From: Aldrovandia affinis
Taxonomy: Eukaryota; Chordata; Actinopteri; Notacanthiformes; Halosauridae
Direction: 5' to 3'
Assembly: GCA_029706075.1 (NCBI GenBank)
Contig: JAINUG010000023.1
Span: forward strand, 682,001 to 746,000
Length of the DNA stretch: 64,000 nucleotides
Below, piece by piece: positions 18,731-33,806 of this stretch. The notes under the pieces are model-generated. The model had not been told where the DNA came from and searched no databases. It saw only the letters and a list, made by a program, of their open reading frames with translations. A program made the position numbers and the translations under genes. The first letter of the stretch is position 1; each line of letters starts with the position of its first letter.

Positions 18731-19839
18731 ACATTTTCAAAATAAAAGTAATGTGAATATAATATTTATGAAGTATTTTTTTGTCGTTTTTCCTGTTTTT
18801 ATTTATAACATTGGGTATTGTGGAAGAATCTGACCTCAGCCAGGGCCAGTTAGACTGAGGGATCCCACCACACTGGATACTTCTTCAAAAAACAGCACAA
18901 TCTTCAGAGTCTGACGTAATAGGGTTTATTGTATATGATGCGAGATTACATACAAGAAACCGGGCTGGTTCACGAAGCAGCTTCTAACACCTTTCAGCAT
19001 ATATCCTCCTTATATCCTCTTCTTTAACCCCTCCTTTGGTGAGCTTGACGTCATACCACTCCCACTTGACATTTTTTTGTCAAATCAGTTGTGCAATAGT
19101 CAATTTTGGTGAGTTGTTTCTGTACAATTTACTTATATATTTAGGTAACATTAATAAACAAAGGAGACAACTACAGTATGTAACTAGTAAACCTATTTTT
19201 TAATTCCAGTGGATCATAATGATATAGTCTTATACAAATCTTTTTTTAGTGAAATGTAGTGATAAGCGCTACAGGGCCTCATCAGCGTAAGGCACGTTAG
19301 CTAGCTAGCTTGTTAGCTTCACAATCGCGGGTGACGTTAAGTCCGTTTTTTCACTAAAATAACATATAGAACGTGTTCGTATTGACACAATATGACATGG
19401 ACTTGTTCATGAATATGTTACATTTTAATCAGCATTATGGCGTTTATACAGTTTGTTTAACCCACCTGAATGAATGAGAATAACGGACAAGGTTTTTGAG
19501 TTACCTTTGTGGAGCGGATAAAATCACATAAAATTATGTGATTTTATCATGTGAAACGTAGGCTATTTCAGATTGATTTAAAATTTAAAATGTGGCTAGA
19601 AGCCAAGGTATGGCTTGCAATACCAAAACGACGCCCCTGCCTTTGATACTTATGGGTATTGGAAATGACTGTGTTAACAGGTATACATTTGCCCCACATC
19701 TCTTCTCCCATGTGTCAACTGTAACAGGTGCTGTGCCAAAATTCACTCCCTGCCAGAATCCCACACCCATTCTCATTAATTTATTATTTTCTGATTATTT
19801 GCAGCACAGAGGTAGGAGAACCACTAGGAGCAAGTGACC
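18731..19839. other. No gene seen; contains a perfect 30-base hairpin
   Basis: Intergenic sequence, AT-rich, with only short frames. 19518-19547 is a perfect palindrome (14-base stem, 2-base loop). Confidence 0.5.
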
Positions 19840-19844
19840 ACAGT

Positions 19845-20390
19845 GCAGTTATTTTTTATATTTTTTGGCAAGTATTTTTAGAATACTGTGTGCAGTTCTG
19901 GGCACCGCATTACAAGAAAGATATAGAAGCTCTTGAAAAAGTCCAAAGAAGGGCAACTAAACTGATACCTGGTATGAAAGGTAAAAGTTATGATGATAGA
20001 CTTAAGGCACTCAATCTATTTAAACTTAGCAAATGGAGACTTGGGGGGGGATTTGATTGAGGTTTTTAAATTCCTAAAAGGGATTAACAAAGTAAAATAC
20101 CAAAGATTTTTTAAGTTAAGTGGGGTCAGCAGAACAAGAGGCCACAGGTGGAAATTAGTTAAAGGCAAATTCCGCACAGATATTAGGAAGTTTTTCTTTA
20201 CACAGAGAGTTGTCAATGCCTGGAACAGCTTGCCAGGTCGGGTAGTAGAGGCAGAAACGCTTGGACTATTCAAGTCCAGGCTAGATGTAGTACTAGATAC
20301 TCTTTAGATTAGGACATGATGAGCCTAGATGGGCCGAATGGCCTGTTCTCATCATTATGTATTCTTATGTTCTTATGTTCTTATGTCCAA
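19845..20390 (+). mobile_element. CR1-type LINE 3' end
   Basis: The sequence encodes the C-terminal end of a CR1-type reverse transcriptase protein ([27 protein letters not shown], then VVNAWNSLPGRVVEAETLGLFKSRLD). The two halves lie in different frames because of a run of eight G at about 20043-20050. The 3' end is 'gatgggccgaatggcctgttctcat' followed by 'attcttatgttcttatg' repeats, the usual CR1 tail. It is a dead 5'-truncated copy. Confidence 0.88.
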
Positions 20391-21229
20391 AGAAATCCAA
20401 TATGTCTGCTTAATCTGCCCTTTTCACTAGGTTTTTTGGTTTGTGTAGCTGTTCTGTGTCAGGAAAATAAAACTATCGGCTTAAGACTAATCTGGCCTGG
20501 CCACTAATTACAAACTACAAAGGAAAATGTATCTAAGGGAAGGAAATCGGGTGCTCCAGGGGATGAACTCTGAGAGTCACAGCTAAGGGCGTCCATTACC
20601 ACTTTGGACTCAAACGTCAGACCTCTCCGTTTGTCACAGGGCTGGTGGCTTCTGCTTCAGACAAATTAATTCCCGTTCATGATGGCTGTGGCTAGAGGCG
20701 GATGAAGTGTGTGATTTGTAAGTGCCGGGTATGTTGAAGGTTATTTTCAGTCACGCGGATTTGCCATGATGCTCTGATGAGATACTAGATAAACGTGAGC
20801 TGCTGCAAATGGGTGGGGTCAGAAATGGTGGAAGGCGTGTGGGAGGGTTCCCAAACGTCTTGGGTGCACGGTTGAGGAGAGGTGGAAAGCACTGGGTTCT
20901 GGCTGCTGCTGTTCCAGCAGGGTGGAGACGAGACTGGAGATTCCCCAGACGGTTTTGGGATGTGCCTGATCTTTGGGCCTGTGTGTGTGTGTGTGTATGC
21001 GTGTGTGTGCCAGGCATGTACTGTACAAGCAGACAGACAATGTAAGCATATTGCATAACAAATCTTTATTTAGTTCTTTCATTAAATACAGAATATTCTA
21101 AAGTAGACAATATCATCAGTCTACAGAAACAGTTGTTAGTCAATTTATTACATTGAAATCACATTTTCAAAATAAATAACTTAAAACTACATTGGTAACA
21201 TGAGATGGAACTCAAGCTGTCAACCGTAA
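20391..21229. other. No gene seen
   Basis: Moderately GC-rich intergenic sequence with a short (GT)n at about 20982-21008. Frames at 20751-21082 are unsupported. Confidence 0.5.
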
Positions 21230-21529
21230 CTCCAGTACACACAAGGCCATTTTGCACGTGACAAGCTCCTGCCAGCTTCCCTCCCCCCTCCCTCTGGGGC
21301 GGACAGCCAATCGCCGCCCCCGAACGTAGCTCCCACCCAGAGCCGGGCTGGTGCAGCCGGAGAATGAACCCCAGTTGCAGTGGGCAAGAAATTCTCATAC
21401 AACATAAATGTGTATAAAGCAGGATTTATCGACATATGGGACATAGAATATTAAGTGAGGTTGCATTTAGGAATTTAGTTCTTGGGTTTGGAGTCTGGAG
21501 GTGGGATCGCCCTTGGCTGTCGAACAAGG
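21230..21529 (-). repeat. SINE-like repeat, left copy of a direct repeat flanking the BEL/Pao block
   Basis: 'cttccctcccccctccctctggggcggacagccaatcg' and 'gagccgggctggtgcagcc' are the body motifs of a SINE family seen also at 28690-29110, 29150-29440 and 48 kb. The segment 21381-21529 is identical over 149 bases to 28937-29085. Confidence 0.75.
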
Positions 21530-21560
21530 TTGTTGATCGCAAGGACTGCCAACCAAGAAA

Positions 21561-21633
21561 ATTCCCCATTCACTTAAAATAGGAAAATGTATTGTATTGC
21601 CTAAAGTAATGAAAACACATCAAATGTATTCCA
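21561..21633. repeat. Left arm of an inverted repeat (partner 29661-29740)
   Basis: 'ttaaaataggaaaatgtattgtattgcctaaagtaatga' is the near-exact reverse complement of sequence at 29680-29735. The two arms lie about 8 kb apart, outside the BEL/Pao element. Confidence 0.65.
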
Positions 21634-21679
21634 AACGGTAATTTATTTTATTATTTTTACATTTTGTTTCAGATTTCCC

Positions 21680-21840
21680 CCCCAATTAGGTAGCCAATTG
21701 TATCCTATTTCTAACTCACCTATCCATTCCCTCATACTACGAGCTCGCCGCTGCAACCCTGCATGCAACAAGCTCCTGCCGGCTTCCCTCCCCCCTCCCT
21801 GTGGGGCAGACAGTCAATTGCCACAATGTAACTGCCTCAC
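21680..21840 (-). mobile_element. SINE fragment
   Basis: This is another copy of the body 'caacaagctcctgccggcttccctcccccctccctgtggggcagaca' preceded by 'caattaggtagccaattg'. It is diverged and truncated. Confidence 0.6.
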
Positions 21841-21866
21841 ATTGTCAGTTAAGTTTCTAGTAGGCA

Positions 21867-22413
21867 TGTTGCAATTTTCTGGTTCCTAGTGCCTATAATA
21901 TAGTAGCCCTAGATGGCGGAACTAATCTCTGCCGCTGCAGTGTTCCGCACGTAATTAGTTAGACAGAACACCTTTTAAAAAAGGCGCAAAAAGGCATGAA
22001 AGAAGAGTGTCGGGAAAGTTGATTTTACTGACCTATAAAGTTTAATTATCCGATGAGTTTGACTGCTAATCAAGAAGAAGATAAGGAGTAAGACTAAGCT
22101 ACGGCAGCAAGATTTACTTAGCCCCTCTTAAATAGTAAGCAGCCTACGAGGTATGTGTTTGATTTGTCATTAATTTCTATGGTTAGCTACCCACGTACGA
22201 ATGTGTTTAGCCCATATGCTAGCTAGCTACCGATTGTATAGCTGTAGTGGAACTATGACATACTGTACATGCATCTATTTATTGTTTTTCTTATTTTCTC
22301 TTTATTATTTTCACAACCCCAGTTCTCACGGGTTGAACCACCACTTTTGGAATAAAGCCCCGTTTTATAAATCAAGACCTCGAGTCTCGCGTCTATTACT
22401 GGAGGGAGCTACA
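21867..22413 (+). mobile_element. 5' LTR of BEL/Pao element (left edge tentative)
   Basis: The right edge is fixed at 22413 (gagctaca) because the 3' copy ends at the same motif at 28117. The shared part covers at least 22201-22413 and includes 'ttggaataaagccccg', an AATAAA polyadenylation signal. A TG at 21867 is a candidate left edge, but no clean target duplication confirms it. Confidence 0.65.
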
Positions 22414-23035
22414 GTGAGAACTCGACTGCTCCGCGTGAGTAGGCGAGGAAGACGGTGCCAGAGAGCTGTGATGCGTGGATGAAAAGGGACATCACCACAT
22501 CAGCGCGTACATCTGCTAGCAGCTAGACACAGCGCAATCTACACATCAGTGCAGAGTAGCGTGAATTAAGCGGCAACCAAGAGACTTTGAGTGTTCTGCA
22601 CAAGAGACATTGATACATTTATTGCATTTCACATAACAAGTTAATGTTGTTTACTTACCCTTCTAACTGAAGTGTATTGAAGTTCGTTTGATATTGATAT
22701 TGTGTTTACTTATGGGTATGCTGTAAATATTTCTTAAGAACTAGTAGTACTAAGAGTTAAGCAGAACTAGTAATATAGTGCATTTAAAGGTGAATGATAT
22801 CACTTAATGAGTGTACAAGTTTATCTAAGAGTTAATATTTTTGTTTGTCATTTGTGGGGAGTGTACTTAAGTTTAAATAGTTTTAAACAAAGCTATAACA
22901 AATAGGTCAAAATAGTGTTATTAGCTGCAATTAAGCTTAGGCTACATTAGACCTAACTTATACTACTGTAAATTAGGTAATTACTCAGCTAAAGTAAAGA
23001 TTAGATTTAAACCAAACTAAAGTAAATTAAGTAAA

Positions 23036-24769
23036 ATGTCAGAGCTTGAGAATGTCAGAGAGGGTCTGCCAGAGTCTTCCTCCGAGAGTGTCAGAGAGGG
23101 TGTAGATGAAGATGCGCAGCAGCACTGCACAGACATGCAACCACGAGCGACCGAAGGCACAGGAGCTGATAACCACGCTTCCTCACAAGAGCCACAAAGT
23201 ACCCCAAGAGTCCGCAAGTTAACGGAAAAGGGCCAAGAACTGCACGATGAGCAAGTAAGAAGATTTGCACACCGTTTCAGTGTGAGCTATGAGAAGTGGA
23301 AGGCTATCACTAAAGACGCCCAACAAGCGCTGCGTGGACATTGCTCAAACAGCCTGCTGCATGAACACATCACAAAGGTAGACGACGCCTCAAAACATCT
23401 GAACCTTGTTTATGAAGACTTAAGGCGCATTGACATTCCCGACCATGACACACGTCGCAGAATAGACACCTGTGAAGCAGTAACAAGGATGATCATCGAG
23501 ACTGCAAGAGGTCGTCTAGACACAAGAGAGGGTGAAGGTCAAGGGGATGAAGAGCAAGACTGGAAAAAGACAGCATCTGTATTCAAGTCTGCAGCCTCAG
23601 ACAAATTAAGCGTCAACTCTCACCGCGCCAAGTCCTCCACTCATTCTCGAAGCAACTCAAAGGCCACATCCAGACGTTCAAGCCACAGACAAGAAGCTGC
23701 TGCTGAAGTTGCTGCCAATGAAGCCACTTTAGAAGTACTGCTAGAGCAAGAACGTCATATTGAAGAACTTCAAAGACTCAAAGCCGAAGCTGCCCATTTA
23801 CGAGCCAAACAAGAGGCCGAAAATGCGGAGAGACAAAGAGCGCTAGAAGCCAAGCGCAGACAAGTAGAGCGGCTGGAGACGGTTAAGAAGCTAAAGGCTG
23901 CCAAGGCGCGACAGCAAGTATATGATCAGAGTGGATGCTCAGATGAAGAAATAAACGAGCTGCTCCATCAACGTGTCTCTCTGAAGGAGAAAGAGAAAGT
24001 CAAGCATGAAAGCAGCCCGTTGCAGCACCACTCTCCACCACAAGCTGCGACACATCCAAAGCAAGAAGACAGCACGGCAGCTCTTGTTAGAGCGTTCGCA
24101 GAGTCCATCAGTGCGAGTCGTCTTCCTGTGCCTGAACCAGCAACGTTCAATGGCGACCCACTCAGATTCAACGACTGGAAGGTTTCCTTTCAGACACTCA
24201 TTGACAGGAAAAACATACCAGTTGAAGAAAAGATATACTATCTGCGAAAGTACATAGGTGGACCTGCCAAGAAGGCCATAGAGAGCTACTTCCTGCTAGG
24301 CACAGGGTCAGCCTATCATGCAGCATGGGCTATCCTAGAAGAGAGATATGGCAATCCATTTCTCATCGCCAAGGCCTTCAGAGACAAGCTCGATGCATGG
24401 CCCAAGATAAGCTCCAAAGGCAGTGTGGAACTTCAAGAACTCGCTGACTTCCTTCGCAGCTGTGAGGCTGCCATGTCTCAGATAAGAGGTCTTGAGGTAC
24501 TCAACGACTGCAACGAAAACCAGAAAATCCTTGTTAAACTTCCAGACTGGCTGACCTCAAGATGGAATAGGAAGGTCATAGAAGTGGAAGAACAAAGTCA
24601 CACGTTCCCAAGCTTCAGCCAGTTCGTCAAGTTTCTCACACGTGAAGCCAAAATCGCTTGCAACCCAATAACATCTCTCCACGCTCTAAAACCAAGCGAA
24701 AGCGAGAAGATCAAGGTGTCAACGAGCAGAGGTCCTGGAGCAAAGGGTACTGGCAACCAACTCAGATGA
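23036..24769 (+). CDS. BEL/Pao retrotransposon gag-like protein
   Basis: This is a 577-codon open frame downstream of the 5' LTR. Residues about 60-250 are charged. Residues 220-320 form a long Glu/Lys/Arg/Ala-rich coiled coil. Residues about 360-560 carry the conserved capsid-like region of BEL/Pao elements (PEPATFNGDPLRFNDW, then KIYYLRKYIGGPA, then YGNPFLIAKAF). It would assemble particles around the element's RNA. The frame stops at TGA 24767-24769, just before the zinc knuckle, which continues in the +1 frame. In most BEL/Pao elements gag and pol are one frame, so this is either a one-base lesion or a frameshift arrangement. The gag segment is otherwise intact. Confidence 0.88.
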   Translation: MSELENVREGLPESSSESVREGVDEDAQQHCTDMQPRATEGTGADNHASSQEPQSTPRVRKLTEKGQELHDEQVRRFAHRFSVSYEKWKAITKDAQQALRGHCSNSLLHEHITKVDDASKHLNLVYEDLRRIDIPDHDTRRRIDTCEAVTRMIIETARGRLDTREGEGQGDEEQDWKKTASVFKSAASDKLSVNSHRAKSSTHSRSNSKATSRRSSHRQEAAAEVAANEATLEVLLEQERHIEELQRLKAEAAHLRAKQEAENAERQRALEAKRRQVERLETVKKLKAAKARQQVYDQSGCSDEEINELLHQRVSLKEKEKVKHESSPLQHHSPPQAATHPKQEDSTAALVRAFAESISASRLPVPEPATFNGDPLRFNDWKVSFQTLIDRKNIPVEEKIYYLRKYIGGPAKKAIESYFLLGTGSAYHAAWAILEERYGNPFLIAKAFRDKLDAWPKISSKGSVELQELADFLRSCEAAMSQIRGLEVLNDCNENQKILVKLPDWLTSRWNRKVIEVEEQSHTFPSFSQFVKFLTREAKIACNPITSLHALKPSESEKIKVSTSRGPGAKGTGNQLR

Positions 24770-27600
24770 GAAAGCTGTCTCTACAAGCTGTGTCTTCTGT
24801 GAGAAGGCAGGTCACAGTCTACACAAGTGTCATAAATTTATGAATGAGACAATCTTGGAGCGAGTCAGGTTTGTTCAACAGACGAAATTGTGCTTCGGCT
24901 GTCTTAAGTCTGGCCATCGCTCAAAGGACTGTGAAAACAGAAAGATCTGTGATACGTGTGAGAAAGGACATCCGACTTGCCTCCACGATAATCGCACCAA
25001 GGAAGAAAGGATGTCAACCAGGCCTGATGGAGCGAGGGACAGTGACAAGTCAAAGGAAAGGAAGATGGAACGCCCACAAAATAACCCAGCAAGAACATCA
25101 AGTGAGGCAACATCGCATAGAGTCATCCAGAATGTCAAAGACACTCATACGTCCACAATCATTCCAGTGTGGGTGTCAGCCACAAGTGAGCCAGATCGTG
25201 AAGTTCTTATGTATGCACTCCTCGATACACAAAGTGACACAACCTTTATCCTTGAAGAAACAGCAAAGCCTCTCCACACGAAGAACGAACCAGTTCAGCT
25301 AAAGCTCTCCACAATGGCTTCAAGAAACATAGTCGTGTCCTGCCGGAAACTAACTGGTCTACAAGTGAGAGGATTCTACTCAGACAAGATAATCCCTCTG
25401 CCAGTGACCTACTCAAGAGAATTCATCCCTGCAAACAGAGATCATATTCCCACACCAGAGACTGCCAAGGCATGGCCTCATCTTGAACACCTCGCAAATG
25501 AGATCGCTCCTCAGCAAAGCTGTGACGTCGGCCTGTTAATTGGCTACAACTGTCCTCAAGCTCTCGTCCCAAGACAAGTGGTGTCTGGTGAAGAAAACCA
25601 GCCCTTTGCACAAAGAACAGACTTGGGCTGGAGTGTAGTCGGCTATGGCAACCCATGTCTCGACTATGGAGACGCGATTGGAGTAAGTCACCAAGTCATC
25701 GTGAAGCAAGTGATGCCAGGTCTCCAGTCCTCTTCAAACCTCACAAGCGAAGTGCACTATGTCTGTAGAACACAGATCAAGGAAGTAGTCTTACCTGCAG
25801 ATGTCATCAAGGTGCTGGAATCTGACTTCGTTGAAAGAGCTTCAGAGGACAGCCACATGTCTCAAGAGGATCTCCTATTCCTGTCAAAGATGGAGAAGGG
25901 CATCAGGCTCAAGGACGATGGTCATTATGAAATGCCACTGCCATTCAAGAAAGGAAGACCCAACTTACCAGATAACAAGGTATGTGCCATCCACCGTCTC
26001 AGATGCCTAGAAAGGAAGCTGAAAAGAAATAAACAATACCACAAAGACTACAAGACCTTCATGGACGAGAGACCATAACCCGCGGAGATGCAGAAAGAGT
26101 CCCAGAAAAGACATCAGCAAGACTCCAGCATGGTACATCCCACACCATGGGGTGTATCATCCACAAAAGCCTGGGAAGATACGCGTCGTCTTTGATTGCT
26201 CCGCAAAGTTTAAAGAGACATCCTTGAACGACCATCTCCTGACCGGTCCAGAGTTGACAAACAGCTTGGTGGGAGTCCTATGTCGTTTTCGAAGTGGTCC
26301 TGTGGCGATCATGTGTGACATAGAACGCATGTTCCACCAGTTCCATGTGAAGGCAGAAGACCAAGATTACCTAAGATTCCTGTGGTGGGAGAATGGAGAT
26401 CTTGAAGCCCAACCTTCCATCTATCGGATGAAAGTCCACCTATTCGGTGCAGCTTCATCACCTGGCTGCGCCAACTATGGACTCAAGCACCTCGCAGCCG
26501 AAGGAAAAGGACACCATCAAGTTCATTCATAGGAACTTCTACGTTGATGATGGCTTGTCAAGTGTAGCGTCCAAAGGCCAAGCAATCCAGCTAGTGAAGG
26601 AAGCAAGAGAACTGTGCAGGACAGGCAAACTCCGGCTACACAAGTTCATCTCCAACAGCAAGGAAGTCCTAGCCGCCATTCCCAAAGAAGAATGTGCTGA
26701 AGCTGCCAAAGACCTGGACATGGCACTGGGTGAACTACACATGGAAAGAGCACTCGGCGTACAGTGGTGTGTAGCTTCTGACGAGTTCCAGTTCAGAGTG
26801 GTCATAAAAGAAAATCCACTTACCCGAAGAGGAGTCTTGTCCACGGTCGCTTCAGTATACGATCCACTCGGATTTGTGGCACCCTTCATCCTGGTTGGAA
26901 AGCAGATCCTGCAGCAGATGTGTCATGACAAGCTCAGTTGGGATGACGCCTTACCTGATGACCTTCGACCCCTGTGGGAATTCTGGCTCCAAGACCTGCA
27001 AAACCTGGCTGGTGTTAAGATCAAGAGATGCTACATTCCATCAAGCTTCGAGGTTCAGCGCTATGAGCTCCACCATTTCTCCGATGCCAGCGTGTCAGGC
27101 TATGGAGAGTGCTCGTACCTCAGAGCAGTCAGTACATCGAATGAAGTCCACTGCTCCTTAGTCATGGGAAAGTCAAGAGTCGCCCCCACTAAGGTTACAA
27201 CCATACCAAGACTCGAGCTGTCAGCAGCAGTGGTGGCTGTCCGCACCAGTGACATGCTCAAGAAAGAACTGGAAGTAGATTGCCTGCAACTTGAAATTCT
27301 TCTGGACTGATTCAAAGGTTGTGCTTGGATACATCAATAATGAAGCCAGAAGATTTCATGTGCAGAGCTGACCATAATCAAGATAACAAGCAAATCGCGT
27401 GGAACACAGCATCAAACAAAGCACAGAGTCTGCACAATGGATGTATGTGGCTTCTGGAGAAAATCCAGCAGATCATGCATCAAGAGGTCTCACATGGAAA
27501 CAGAGCAACTTGTAGCTTCTAACTGGTTCTTGACAGGCCCAGACCTTCTTTGGCAGAAAGAGCTACCAAAGTGGAGTAAAGTCAAGGTGGGAAAGAGATC
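24768..27600 (+). pseudogene. BEL/Pao pol remains: zinc knuckle, protease, RT, partial RNase H; no integrase
   Basis: In order on plus: a CCHC knuckle (CVFCEKAGHSLHKC, about 24795-24836); a second Cys/His cluster; an aspartic protease with ALLDTQSDTTFI (about 25215-25250); the linker and N-terminal RT to 26078, where the frame breaks; RT in 26152-26532 ([18 protein letters not shown]); a further frame change near 26500; then the YVDD catalytic motif at about 26539 and an RNase H-like HHFSDAS segment at about 27075. Beyond 27310 the frame is broken again and the trace ends at about 27600. No integrase region follows, and the sequence passes directly into LTR fragments. The element is therefore defective in at least three places and internally deleted. 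Confidence 0.88.
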
Positions 27601-27715
27601 GCAAGAACAGTGACCTTGACTAAGTTGTGAATAGCAGGCCTCTGACCACTGATTATCTGAATGATGCATCCAGTCAGAGCCCTAACACCAAACCACATCC
27701 TGACCATGAAGTCCA

Positions 27716-28117
27716 CGGTGTGTTTGATTTGTCATTCATTTCTATGGTTAGCTACCTGAAAGAAGAGTGTCGGAAAGTTGATTTTACTGAATGTGTTTAG
27801 CCCATATGCTAGCTAGCTACTGATTGTATAGGTATGTGTTTGATTTGTCATTCATTTCTTTGTGTTTAGCCCATATGCTACGTTCATTCATTTCTCACGT
27901 TCGAATGTGTTTAGCCCATATGCTAGCTAGCTACCGATTGTATAGCTGTAGTGGAACTATGACATACTGTACATGAATCTATTTATTGTTTTTCTTATTT
28001 TCTCTTTATTATTTTCACAACCCCAGTTCTCACGGGTTGAACCACCACTTTTGGAATAAAGCCCCGTTTTATAAATCAAGACCTCGAGTCCCACGTCTAT
28101 TACTGGAGGGAGCTACA
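27716..28117 (+). mobile_element. Rearranged 3' LTR of the BEL/Pao element
   Basis: 27905-28117 matches 22201-22413 closely, including the AATAAA and the gagctaca end. The preceding 27716-27904 is a shuffled set of short LTR pieces. 'gtgtttgatttgtcattcatttct' occurs twice, 'tgtttagcccatatgct' three times in all, and 'gaaagaagagtgtcgg' is joined out of order relative to the 5' LTR. Confidence 0.8.
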
Positions 28118-28130
28118 CTCAACTTTAAAC

Positions 28131-28320
28131 CTGTTGGGAAGATTAGTTTCAGCTGGTTGACTGAACCATAAACTCCACTAAAAAAACTGTAGAACACGTC
28201 ATTATTTATCCCAAACAGCGAACATCTGTTGGGAAGATTAGTTTCAGCTGGTTGACTGAACCATAAACTCCACTAAAAAAACAGTAGAACACGTCATTAT
28301 TTATCCCAAACAGCGAACAT
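28131..28320. repeat. Tandem duplication, 95-bp unit x 2
   Basis: The unit starting 'ctgttgggaagattagtttc' at 28131-28225 repeats at 28226-28320 with a single visible difference (ctgtag/cagtag). It lies just outside the BEL/Pao 3' LTR. Confidence 0.95.
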
Positions 28321-28689
28321 CATTGTAAATGTACCTCTGCTCTACTGTTAAGACGATGGTGCTTGTGCCCAGCCTAAGAAAGAGGAATTAAATCTCCAAC
28401 AGTTTAAAACCGCAGTGGCTGAAGTCCTCTGCAGGAAGGGACCGAAGGAAAATGTGGGTGACGTGGTGTACTGCCCATTTGTCACCACACTGTCCTTGCT
28501 TCTCCACATAGGAAGGCCGCTAGGCGATGCCATCTTTGGGGATGTCAGTGAGTGGCATCGCTGCTCTCTTTAATGCTTTCTCTTTTCAGGTTAAGGTGGA
28601 ACCCATGTTTTGGTCACCCACATTTCCCTTGGGAGAGCAGAGGACTTCAGCCATTTTACCCCCCCCAACTATCAACTATCCCCCCTCAT
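28321..28689. other. No gene seen
   Basis: Unique-looking sequence between repeats, with no supported frame. Confidence 0.45.
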
Positions 28690-29110
28690 ACTGCGAGCTC
28701 GCTGCTGCTGTAGCTCTGGGACTGGCGGTGACAAAGGCGCCGAACCGCCTCCTCTGAGTCGGAACTCACCAAGCTGTCGACCGTAACTTCGGTCCACACA
28801 GGGCAACTTTGCATGCAACAAGCTCCTGCCGGCTTCCCTCCCCCCTCCCTCTGGGGCGGACAGCCAATCGCGCCCCCAAACGGGGCTCCCGGCCAGAGCC
28901 GGGCTGGTGCAGCCAGAGAATGAACCCCAGCCGCAGTGGGCAAGAAATTCTCATACAACATAAATGTGTATAAAGCAGGATTTATCGACATATGGGACAT
29001 AGAATATTAAGTGAGGTTGCATTTAGGAATTTAGTTCTTGGGTTTGGAGTCTGGAGGTGGGATCGCCCTTGGCTGTCGAACAAGGGTGAGTGCCTTTACT
29101 GTTACGCCAC
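28690..29110 (-). repeat. SINE-like repeat, right copy of the flanking direct repeat
   Basis: This holds the same body as 21230-21529, including the identical 149-base segment at 28937-29085. Here, on minus, a tRNA-like head ('cccgggtggcgtaacagtaaagg', 29095-29120) adjoins it. Confidence 0.75.
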
Positions 29111-29129
29111 CCGGGAGATCCGTTCCGTC

Positions 29130-29445
29130 AATTTAGTAGCCAACCCCCCCAACTATCAACTATCCTCCCTCATACTGCGAGCTCGCTGCCGTAGCTCTGG
29201 GTCTGGCGGTGACAAAGGCGCCGGAACGCCTCCTCCGAGATGGAACACACAGAAACACTCTTGTACACAGCGAGCTCATGCCGGCTTCCCCCCCCCCACC
29301 CACGGGGCGGACAGCCAATTGCCACCCCGAACGGGACTCCTGGCCAGAGCCGGGCTGGCGCAGCCGGGGGTCAAACCCCGACCGCAGTGGGTAACCTGCA
29401 CTCTGGGCGAGTGCCTTTAGCATTGCTCCACTCAGGGGCCTACCA
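29130..29445 (-). mobile_element. tRNA-type SINE
   Basis: On minus it starts 'cccctgagtggagcaatgctaaaggc' with a B-box-like 'ggggtttgacccccgg'. It then carries the body motifs 'ggctctggccagg' and 'ggctgtccgccccgtgg'. A family relative lies at 28690-29110. Confidence 0.7.
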
Positions 29446-30000
29446 CTGTGGTTTTAAGCTGCTGAAGACTTAATCCTTCTTTCTTGGGCTGGGCACAGGC
29501 CTAATGGTGTCTGCAGTACAGCAGCGGTACATTTACAATGATGTTCAGAATGAGAAATTTGTTCAACTGGATTTTGATGTTGATATTTGGGATAAACCAT
29601 CAATTTGTTGCACTGTTTGCAGTTGAGAGAGAAAGCCTATTAAAACACAAAAAATAAATTAATATTTTGAATACAATATATGTGTTTTTGATTACTTTAG
29701 GCAATAAAATACATTTTCCTATTTTAAGTCAATGGGGGATTTGGGTGAAAAATTATTTCTTATGGGACAACATCATTTATATATGCCATTACCCTAAATT
29801 AAATGTCAAAGGTCAAATATGAAAAATTAATATGTGGAATTGATCAATTGGAAGAAGGAAAGTATAAACAAATATATATATAAGCATATAAGTATAAAGC
29901 CTGTGGTGTACTCAAAACCTTTGAACATCCCCTGTTTGTCCAAAGGCAGGGAGTCAGAGTCAGAGTCAGCTGTCGGGGTCAGAGTTGGGCGCTGCATCGT
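29446..30000. other. Repeat-bearing spacer; 29661-29740 is the right arm of an inverted repeat
   Basis: 29661-29740 is the inverted partner of 21561-21633. The right part (about 29890-30060), read on minus, encodes in a shifted frame the lost AGC C-tail of the neighbouring kinase (PTLTP turn motif, FKGFEYT hydrophobic motif). Confidence 0.55.
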
Positions 30001-30065
30001 TAACTCCTCACGCCCCTGAATGGTTGGGACGAAGGGAGGCTGGATCTTCCTGGCCAGTAACGCTC

Positions 30066-33806
<3,741 letters not shown>

